Source of the DNA: an uncultured Erysipelotrichaceae bacterium
GTDB taxonomy: Bacteria > Bacillota_I > Bacilli_A > Erysipelotrichales > Erysipelotrichaceae
DNA: 32,143 nucleotides
Direction of reading: 5' to 3'
Assembly (NCBI GenBank): GCA_944326795.1
Contig: CALVFJ010000021.1
Span: 1-32,143 of the forward strand
Below are positions 23,426 to 32,143 of the stretch, piece after piece. How positions within the stretch are numbered: position 1 is the stretch's first letter; every line of letters begins with the position of its first letter. The notes beneath the pieces were generated by a model that was given only the letters and a program-made list of their open reading frames with translations, did not search any database and was not told the origin of the DNA. A program made the translations under genes and the position numbers.

Positions 23426-24709
23426 ATGACAAGGCTTTTTAGGGATGCCAATGTTTTTTATCGCCAAAAATTTATCAATAGTGATTTTTTGATCGATGAT
23501 GAAGGAAACTTTATCATTGCGGATATGATCGATATTCAAGATGATGATGTGGATGAAGTTATCGATTGTGCTGGTTTGACGGTCATGCCTGGTTTGGTAG
23601 ATGTGCATACCCATTTGCGGGAACCAGGATATACCTATAAAGAAACGATCAAAACCGCGACTTATTCGGCGGCTAAAGGTGGCTTTACGACCATCTTTGC
23701 TATGCCAAATCTAAAACCAGCATGTGACAGCCTAGAACATCTGCAACTGGAACAAAGCATAATCGATAAAGATGCTTGCATCCATGTTTATCCGATCTGT
23801 GCGATCACCAAAGAACAAAAAGGTCGTGGAGAATTGGTGGATTTTGCTAGTTTACATGAAGAATGTTTCTTGTATTCAGATGATGGTGTAGGGGTCCAAG
23901 ATAAGGAATTGATGGCAGAAGCAATGCGCCAATGTGCCAAATATAATAGTGTGATCATTGCCCATTGTGAAGATGAAAGCGAGCTAAAAGGCGGCAGCTT
24001 AAATGAAGGCATTGCTTCTAAACGCTTTAATGATGCGGGCATCAATAACGCCAGCGAATATAATGAGGTCATTCGTGATCTAGCTTTAGCTAAAGAAACA
24101 GGCTGTCAGTTTCATATCTGCCATATTTCTTGTAAGGAAAGCGTAGAAGCTTTACGTCAAGCTAAAAGCGAGGGTGCCAATGTTTCTGGTGAGGTAACAT
24201 GCCATCATCTATGTTTGAATGAAGAAGATATCGATGAAGATAATGGCAAGTGGAAGATGAATCCGCCGCTAAGATCAAAACAAGATCAAGAGGCTTTGAT
24301 CAAAGCCATTCAAGATGGAACGATCGAAGTGATATGTACGGATAATGCGCCACATAGCGAAGATGAAAAAAATTGTGCGATCAAAGATGCTAAGATGGGC
24401 ATCGTTTCGATCGAAATAGCATTTAGCTTGATCTATACCCATTTTGTCAAGACCAAATTATTAAGCTTGGAGGATGTTATCAAATTAATGAGCTATAACC
24501 CTTGTGATATCTTTGGCATCGAAGGGGGAGAAATCAAAAATATGGAAAAAGCAAATTTGTGTTTCTTTGATCTAAATGCCAATATTCGAGTTGATAGCAA
24601 AAAGTTTGCATCTATGGGCAAAAGTTGCCCATTCGATGGTAAAATATTAAGTGGAAAATGTGTCATGACGATAGTTGATGGCAACATCGTATATCGGGAG
24701 GGTGTATAA
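23426..24709 (+). CDS. pyrC: Dihydroorotase, class I
   Basis: A 427-residue amidohydrolase that closes carbamoyl-aspartate to dihydroorotate. Zinc and substrate residues are visible: H61 and H63 with R65 in DVHTHLREPG, N95, D153 in YSDDGVG, H180, H233 and D306 in CTDNAPHSE. The arrangement with DVHTHLREPG and an Asp in place of a carbamylated lysine is that of the class I (Bacillus-type) enzyme. GGAGGT lies 7 nt before the start. It shares one base (TAATG) with carA, so the two are translationally coupled. Confidence 0.95.
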   Translation: MTRLFRDANVFYRQKFINSDFLIDDEGNFIIADMIDIQDDDVDEVIDCAGLTVMPGLVDVHTHLREPGYTYKETIKTATYSAAKGGFTTIFAMPNLKPACDSLEHLQLEQSIIDKDACIHVYPICAITKEQKGRGELVDFASLHEECFLYSDDGVGVQDKELMAEAMRQCAKYNSVIIAHCEDESELKGGSLNEGIASKRFNDAGINNASEYNEVIRDLALAKETGCQFHICHISCKESVEALRQAKSEGANVSGEVTCHHLCLNEEDIDEDNGKWKMNPPLRSKQDQEALIKAIQDGTIEVICTDNAPHSEDEKNCAIKDAKMGIVSIEIAFSLIYTHFVKTKLLSLEDVIKLMSYNPCDIFGIEGGEIKNMEKANLCFFDLNANIRVDSKKFASMGKSCPFDGKILSGKCVMTIVDGNIVYREGV

Positions 24710-25794
24710 TGGACAGAAAATTAGTTTTAGCTGATGGCAAAGAGTTTTATGGCAAGGCCTTTGGCAGTACCAAAGAAGTTATCAGCGAAGTGGTATTCAA
24801 TACTTCATGCGTAGGATATCAAGAGATCTTGAGCGATCCTTCATATACGGATCAAATGATCTGTATGACCTATCCTTTGATCGGTAACTATGGGATCATC
24901 GATGAAGATTATGAATCAAAGATCTTTGGCCCAAAAGCCATGATCGTTAAAGAATATAACGATAAGCCTTCAAATTTCCGTTACACCAAAACTTTGAATG
25001 AAGTAATGGAAGAAAATGATGTAGTTGGGCTGACCCATGTAGATACCCGCTATATTACACGGACGATCCGTGATGAAGGTGCGATGCTAGGCATCATTTG
25101 CGATAGTGATGTTCCAACAGCTGAAGCTTTGGCAAAGATCAAAGCTTATCAGACGGTTCATGATCAGATCAGCAAGGTTAGCTGTAAGAAGCGTTGGTAT
25201 TCTCGCTGCGCAAATCCACGTTTTAATGTCGTAGCTATTGATTGTGGCATCAAATACAATATCATTCGTGATCTTAATCGCAATGGCTGCAATGTTACCA
25301 TCGTTCCTTATGATACAACAGCTGAGGATATCTTAGCATTGAAACCAGATGGTATCTTTTTATCAAATGGCCCAGGAGATCCACAAGATGTGATGAACGT
25401 TGCTAAGGTCATCAAGCAGCTGCAAGGGGTAAAACCAATCTTTGGCATTTGCCTTGGGCATCAATTGATCGCGTTAGCAAATGGTTTTGAAACCTATAAA
25501 TTAAAATTTGGTCATCGAGGAGCTAATCATCCGGTAATCAATGTGTTAACCGGTAAGATCGAGATAACTAGTCAAAATCATAGCTATGCCGTTAAAGAAA
25601 AAAATGATCCAAGAGTAAAGATCACGCATTATAATCTATTAGATAATACCGTTGAAGGCTTAGAGATCCCTGAAGATTGCTGCTTCAGCGTGCAATATCA
25701 TCCGGAAAGTGCTGCCGGACCGGAAGATAGCAAATATCTATTCAAGAAATTCATCAGCTATATGGAACAATTTAAGGAGAAAGACAATGCCTAG
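24709..25794 (+). CDS. carA: Carbamoyl-phosphate synthase small (glutaminase) subunit
   Basis: A 361-residue protein. The N-terminal CPSase_sm domain covers about residues 1-130 ([36 protein letters not shown]). The C-terminal class I glutamine amidotransferase domain has the triad C248 (GICLGHQL), H331 and E333 (YHPESAAGP). It hydrolyses glutamine and passes ammonia to CarB. It sits within the pyr operon as pyrAA does in Bacillus, so it serves pyrimidine synthesis at least; whether a second copy exists for arginine cannot be seen here. It overlaps carB by 8 nt. Confidence 0.95.
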   Translation: MDRKLVLADGKEFYGKAFGSTKEVISEVVFNTSCVGYQEILSDPSYTDQMICMTYPLIGNYGIIDEDYESKIFGPKAMIVKEYNDKPSNFRYTKTLNEVMEENDVVGLTHVDTRYITRTIRDEGAMLGIICDSDVPTAEALAKIKAYQTVHDQISKVSCKKRWYSRCANPRFNVVAIDCGIKYNIIRDLNRNGCNVTIVPYDTTAEDILALKPDGIFLSNGPGDPQDVMNVAKVIKQLQGVKPIFGICLGHQLIALANGFETYKLKFGHRGANHPVINVLTGKIEITSQNHSYAVKEKNDPRVKITHYNLLDNTVEGLEIPEDCCFSVQYHPESAAGPEDSKYLFKKFISYMEQFKEKDNA

Positions 25795-28700
25795 AAGAGA
25801 AGATATCAAAAAAGTTTTGGTCATTGGTAGCGGACCAATCGTTATTGGGCAAGCTGCAGAATTTGACTATGCGGGAACCCAAGCTTGCTTATCATTGAAA
25901 GAAGAAGGTTATGAGGTGATCTTGATCAACTCTAATCCGGCAACGATCATGACCGATAGTCATATTGCAGACAAGGTTTATATGGAACCGTTGACCTTAG
26001 AATATGTTTCAAGGATCATCCGTAAGGAAAGACCAGATGCTTTGTTGCCATCGCTTGGTGGTCAAACAGGGTTGAACATGGCGATGCAGCTAGCAAGCAA
26101 AGGCATCTTAGATGAATGTCAATGTGAGATCTTAGGAACGAGCTTCCATTCGATCGAAGAAGCGGAAGACCGTTTGAAATTTAAGGAATTATGCCAAAGG
26201 ATCGATCAACCTTGCTTGGAAAGCCATATCGCACGCAATATCGATGATGTGGTCAAATATGCCAATATGATCGGTTATCCGGTCGTCTTACGACCAGCCT
26301 TTACTTTAGGTGGAACCGGTGGTGGTTTTGCCAACAACGATGAGGAAGTACGTGAAATTGGTGAAAATGCGTTAAAATTGTCACCAGTAAGCGAAGTATT
26401 GGTAGAAAAATCGATCAAAGGTTATAAAGAGATCGAATTTGAAGTAATGCGTGATAGCAATGATACGGCTATCGTTATCTGTTCGATGGAAAATATCGAT
26501 CCAGTTGGGGTCCATACTGGTGATAGCATGGTCGTAGCTCCGGCACAAACCTTATCAAATAAAGAATATCAATTATTAAGAAATGCCGCTTTAGCTATCA
26601 TCAAAGAGCTTAAGATCGAGGGCGGATGCAATGTGCAGTTTGCTTTGGATCCATTCTCTTTTAATTACTATGTTATCGAGGTTAATCCAAGGGTTTCGCG
26701 CTCAAGTGCCTTAGCTTCAAAAGCAACAGGCTATCCGATCGCTAAGGTTAGTAGCAAGATCGCTATCGGCTTACGTCTGGATGAGATCAGGATCGCTAAT
26801 ACCTGTGCCGCTTTTGAACCTGCTGTAGACTATGTGGTATGTAAGGTAGCGCGTTTCCCATTCGATAAATTTGCAAAGGCCGATCATACCTTGAGCACCC
26901 AGATGAAAGCAACTGGTGAGGTCATGAGCATCGGTCGTAACATGGAAGAAGCTTTGTTAAAAGCAATGCGTTCTTTGGAAATTGGGGTCGATCATATCTA
27001 TCTAGCAAAATTTGATGATTATACGATCGATGAATTATTAGAAAATATCAAAACACCTACGGATGAGAGGATCTTTGCTATTGCGGAATTATTCCGCCGT
27101 GATGTCGATCTGATGCTGATCCAGCATGCAACCAAGATCGATGCTTTCTTCCTAGATAAGATCCATCATATCGTTTCGTTGGAAGAACGTTTGCAAGAAG
27201 ATCCAAGCGATGCTAATTTGATCAAAGCTAAGAAATATGGCTTTAGCAATTCATACTTATGCAAATACTTTGGCATGAGCGAAAAAGCTTTATATGATCA
27301 TCTAAAAGCTATCAACTGTATTCCGGTATATAAGATGATCGATACCTGTGCCGCTGAATTTAGTGCCTATGTGCCATATTTCTATTCGACATATGAAAAA
27401 GAAAATGAGTCGATCGTCAGTGATAAAAAATCGATCATCGTTCTAGGTAGCGGTCCGATCAGGATCGGTCAAGGGGTAGAATTTGACTATTCGACCGTTC
27501 ATGCTATCTGGGCCATCCAGCAAAAAGGTTATGAAGCTATCGTTATCAATAACAATCCCGAAACGGTTTCGACCGACTATGAAGTAAGCGATAAATTATA
27601 TTTTGAACCATTATGCATCGAAGATGTCATGCATATCATCGATCTAGAAAAACCTGAAGGTGTTATCGTATCTTTAGGCGGACAAACAGCGATCAATCTA
27701 TCGCAAAAATTAAAAGATTATGGAGTCAAGATCATAGGTACCGATATCGAAGCCATCGAAAAAGCAGAAAACCGCGATATCTTTGATAAGGTCGTACGCC
27801 AAGCCGGCATTCCATTGCCAATCGGTAAGGCTGTTACCAATATCGAAGATGGTTTGAAGGTTGCTAAAGAAATTGGTTATCCGGTCCTTGTTCGTCCATC
27901 ATTTGTCTTAGGTGGAAGAGCGATGCAGATCGTTAATCATGATGATGAGCTTATCGAATATCTAACCAATGCCGTTAAGATCGATGTTGATCAGCCAGTG
28001 CTGGTAGATAAATATATCGCAGGAACCGAAGTAGAAGTTGATGCCATTTGTGATGGTGAAGATGTCTTTATCCCTGGTATCATGCAGCTGGTTGAAGCTA
28101 CCGGGGTTCACTCTGGTGACTCGATGAGCGTTTATCCGCCATATTCTTTAAGTGCGAAAGTAAAAGCAACGATCGCTGATTACACAAATCGTTTAGGCTT
28201 GGCTATTGGCATCAAGGGCTTGTTCAATATCCAATTCATCGTTGATAGCAATGATGATGTCTATGTCATCGAAGTTAATCCGCGTAGCAGTCGTTCGGTA
28301 CCGTTCTTATCTAAATCGACCGGGATCCCGATGGCTAATATTGCTACTAAGGTCATGTTGGGAGATAGCTTAAAAGCGCAAGGATATGGAACCTATGTCA
28401 TGGCGGAAAAGAAACGTTATTATGTCAAATCGCCAACATTCTCATTCTCTAAGCTACATGGCTTGGATGCTTATCTATCGCCAGAGATGAAATCGACTGG
28501 TGAAGCTATCGGCTATGATGATACCTTGAACAGAGCCTTATATAAATCATTACAGGCAAGCAATCTAAGGGTCGTAAACTATGGTACGGTCTTTGTGACC
28601 TTGGCAGATAAAGACAAGGAAAGAGCTATTGAATTGGTTAAACGTTTCTATGATCTAGGCTTCAATATCGAAGCAACCTCAGGTACGGCCAAAGCCTTGA

Positions 28701-28963
28701 AAGCGGCAAACATCAAGACCAGGGTCAAGAAAAAGCTTTCAGAGGGATCAAGCGAAATCTTAGATTCGATTCGCAAAGGCCATATCACTTATATCATCAA
28801 TACGCTGACAACCAACGATTCCAATACCAATCGTGACGGTTATCAGATCAGAAGATGTGCCGTTGAAAATAATGTTACGGTCTTCACTTCTTTGGATACC
28901 GTCAATGTCTTGCTGAATATCTTAGAAGAGATCACGATGCAGGTATCAACGATCGATCAATAG
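25787..28963 (+). CDS. carB: Carbamoyl-phosphate synthase large subunit
   Basis: A 1058-residue protein (E. coli CarB has 1073). It has two homologous ATP-grasp halves, each starting with a GSGPI-x-IGQ motif: [21 protein letters not shown] near residue 11 and [20 protein letters not shown] near residue 550. Each has a [13 protein letters not shown] loop and an EVNPR motif. The C-terminal methylglyoxal-synthase-like domain (about 925-1058) is the allosteric part, normally bound by UMP or IMP. It makes carbamoyl phosphate from bicarbonate, ammonia and two ATP. I start at ATG 25787 after AAGGAGA; the longer frame would run inside carA. Confidence 0.95.
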   Translation: MPRREDIKKVLVIGSGPIVIGQAAEFDYAGTQACLSLKEEGYEVILINSNPATIMTDSHIADKVYMEPLTLEYVSRIIRKERPDALLPSLGGQTGLNMAMQLASKGILDECQCEILGTSFHSIEEAEDRLKFKELCQRIDQPCLESHIARNIDDVVKYANMIGYPVVLRPAFTLGGTGGGFANNDEEVREIGENALKLSPVSEVLVEKSIKGYKEIEFEVMRDSNDTAIVICSMENIDPVGVHTGDSMVVAPAQTLSNKEYQLLRNAALAIIKELKIEGGCNVQFALDPFSFNYYVIEVNPRVSRSSALASKATGYPIAKVSSKIAIGLRLDEIRIANTCAAFEPAVDYVVCKVARFPFDKFAKADHTLSTQMKATGEVMSIGRNMEEALLKAMRSLEIGVDHIYLAKFDDYTIDELLENIKTPTDERIFAIAELFRRDVDLMLIQHATKIDAFFLDKIHHIVSLEERLQEDPSDANLIKAKKYGFSNSYLCKYFGMSEKALYDHLKAINCIPVYKMIDTCAAEFSAYVPYFYSTYEKENESIVSDKKSIIVLGSGPIRIGQGVEFDYSTVHAIWAIQQKGYEAIVINNNPETVSTDYEVSDKLYFEPLCIEDVMHIIDLEKPEGVIVSLGGQTAINLSQKLKDYGVKIIGTDIEAIEKAENRDIFDKVVRQAGIPLPIGKAVTNIEDGLKVAKEIGYPVLVRPSFVLGGRAMQIVNHDDELIEYLTNAVKIDVDQPVLVDKYIAGTEVEVDAICDGEDVFIPGIMQLVEATGVHSGDSMSVYPPYSLSAKVKATIADYTNRLGLAIGIKGLFNIQFIVDSNDDVYVIEVNPRSSRSVPFLSKSTGIPMANIATKVMLGDSLKAQGYGTYVMAEKKRYYVKSPTFSFSKLHGLDAYLSPEMKSTGEAIGYDDTLNRALYKSLQASNLRVVNYGTVFVTLADKDKERAIELVKRFYDLGFNIEATSGTAKALKAANIKTRVKKKLSEGSSEILDSIRKGHITYIINTLTTNDSNTNRDGYQIRRCAVENNVTVFTSLDTVNVLLNILEEITMQVSTIDQ

Positions 28964-28973
28964 GAGATATGAT

Positions 28974-31311
<2,338 letters not shown>

Positions 31312-31316
31312 ATAAG

Positions 31317-31949
31317 ATGGAAAAATTAATTGCTAAAGATTTATTAAGCATCAATGCCGTTTTCTTAAGACCTGAGCAGCCTTTTACTTGGGCAAGCGGG
31401 ATCAAATCACCAATTTATTGTGACAATCGTTTGACTTTATCAGATGTCAAAGTACGTGAAGATGTTGAAGAAGCGCTAGCAAGCATCATCAAAACGCATT
31501 TTCCAGAATGTGAGATGGTCATGGGAACGGCAACTGCTGGCATCGCTCATGCCGCAATCGTTGCGACCAAATTAAATTTACCAATGGGTTATGTTCGCGC
31601 TAGTGCTAAAGACCATGGCCGTACTAATCAGATCGAAGGTAAATGCGAAAAAGGTACGAAAGTAGTTGTTGTCGAAGACTTGATAAGTACAGCAGGCAGC
31701 AGCTTGGAAGTCGTAAAGGTGTTGCGTGAAAATGGGGTAGAAGTACTTGGTATGGCTAGCATCTTTACATATGGCATGAAAAAAGGCTTGGATCGCTTAG
31801 CTGAAGCTAATGTAACCAATATTTCTTGCAGCAATCTAGATGTCTTGGTTGATGTTGCAGTTGAAGAAAATTATATCAAGCCAGAAGATAAAGCTAAGTT
31901 ATTGCATTTTAGAGATAATCCAAGCGATGAAAGCTGGATGCAAAAATAA
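31317..31949 (+). CDS. pyrE: Orotate phosphoribosyltransferase
   Basis: A 210-residue type I phosphoribosyltransferase. FTWASGIKSPIYCDNR (23-38) is the orotate-side region, MGTATAGIAHAA (69-80) is a flexible hood, RASAKDHGRTNQIEG is the catalytic loop, and KVVVVEDLISTAGSSL (115-130) is the PRPP-binding motif. It joins orotate to PRPP to give OMP. GGGGGA within the end of pyrF is its Shine-Dalgarno. It is the last gene, closed by a strong terminator. Confidence 0.95.
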   Translation: MEKLIAKDLLSINAVFLRPEQPFTWASGIKSPIYCDNRLTLSDVKVREDVEEALASIIKTHFPECEMVMGTATAGIAHAAIVATKLNLPMGYVRASAKDHGRTNQIEGKCEKGTKVVVVEDLISTAGSSLEVVKVLRENGVEVLGMASIFTYGMKKGLDRLAEANVTNISCSNLDVLVDVAVEENYIKPEDKAKLLHFRDNPSDESWMQK

Positions 31950-31962
31950 TGTCCTTATTTAA

Positions 31963-31989
31963 GAAGCATATAAATGCTTCTTTTTTTTT
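31963..31989 (+). terminator. Terminator of the pyr operon
   Basis: GAAGCAT (31963-31969) and ATGCTTC (31974-31980) form a 7-bp stem with a 4-nt loop, followed by T9. Confidence 0.9.
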
Positions 31990-32019
31990 CATTGGCAAAT
32001 ATGATGAATAGCAATTATA

Positions 32020-32047
32020 TGTTCAAGTGGCTAGATGATCTTATAAT
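32020..32047 (+). promoter_or_regulatory. Possible promoter for a gene beyond the window
   Basis: TATAAT at 32042-32047 with a poor -35 (TGTTCA, 32020-32025; 16-nt spacer). The rest of 31990-32143 holds no gene that I can support; AAGTG and CACTT near 32072-32095 could form a leader hairpin. Confidence 0.3.
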
Positions 32048-32143
32048 ATACGGATAAGATAAAATATGCTGAAGTGAAAAGGTAAATTCCACTTTATAAG
32101 TACATGAAAAGAAGTAGAAATTACTCATACCAATAAATATGAA

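Overview
The window is AT-rich, densely packed bacterial DNA with Shine-Dalgarno-led genes. It carries NusG domain II / Gx transporter, DUF2130 and MG284/MPN403-type genes and a Bacillus-like pyr operon. I read it as the chromosome of a low-GC Firmicute, most likely an Erysipelotrichales-type gut or oral anaerobe; this placement is an inference from gene content.

Layout. 1-1276: the decayed or truncated end of a MATE efflux gene, then a NusG domain II protein and a Gx transporter protein. 1291-2613: a DUF2130 coiled-coil protein. 2710-5496 (minus): a three-gene operon of a phosphodiester glycosidase (NAGPA) domain protein, an anchored extracellular protein and uridine phosphorylase. 5574-6050: a GNAT-like protein. 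6051-6634: no protein gene; it holds a candidate small RNA with its own promoter, a terminator, and tRNA-Trp and tRNA-Glu (minus). 6635-12090: a complete vanG-type glycopeptide-resistance locus, vanR-vanS-vanW-vanG-vanXY-vanT. 12082-14972: a membrane protein (minus), a small helix-turn-helix-like protein and PTS enzyme I. 15030-17937: an ALG14/ALG13-like glycosyltransferase pair, a HAD phosphatase, and a FemAB-type peptidoglycan bridge enzyme (minus). 18075-22239: an acyl-CoA dehydratase activase family protein and its HgdB-like partner. 22430-31989: pyrB-pyrC-carA-carB-pyrK-pyrD-pyrF-pyrE with a PyrR-like attenuator in front and a terminator behind.

How the genes work together. The van genes would replace the D-Ala-D-Ala end of peptidoglycan precursors with D-Ala-D-Ser: the racemase supplies D-Ser, the ligase makes the dipeptide, the D,D-peptidase removes normal ends, and VanRS controls expression. 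Two regulatory regions, before vanR and before vanW, carry 10-11 bp-phased repeats resembling VanR boxes. The racemase has no membrane domain, unlike classical VanT, but keeps the Asn that marks serine racemases. The pyr operon encodes all the steps from glutamine/bicarbonate to UMP. Its leader can form mutually exclusive anti-antiterminator, antiterminator and terminator hairpins, and the first hairpin carries a PyrR-type NGNGA loop, but pyrR itself is not in the window.

I see no insertion sequence, prophage or CRISPR array. The van genes share the base and codon habits of their neighbours, including frequent GATC, so they look resident rather than recently acquired.
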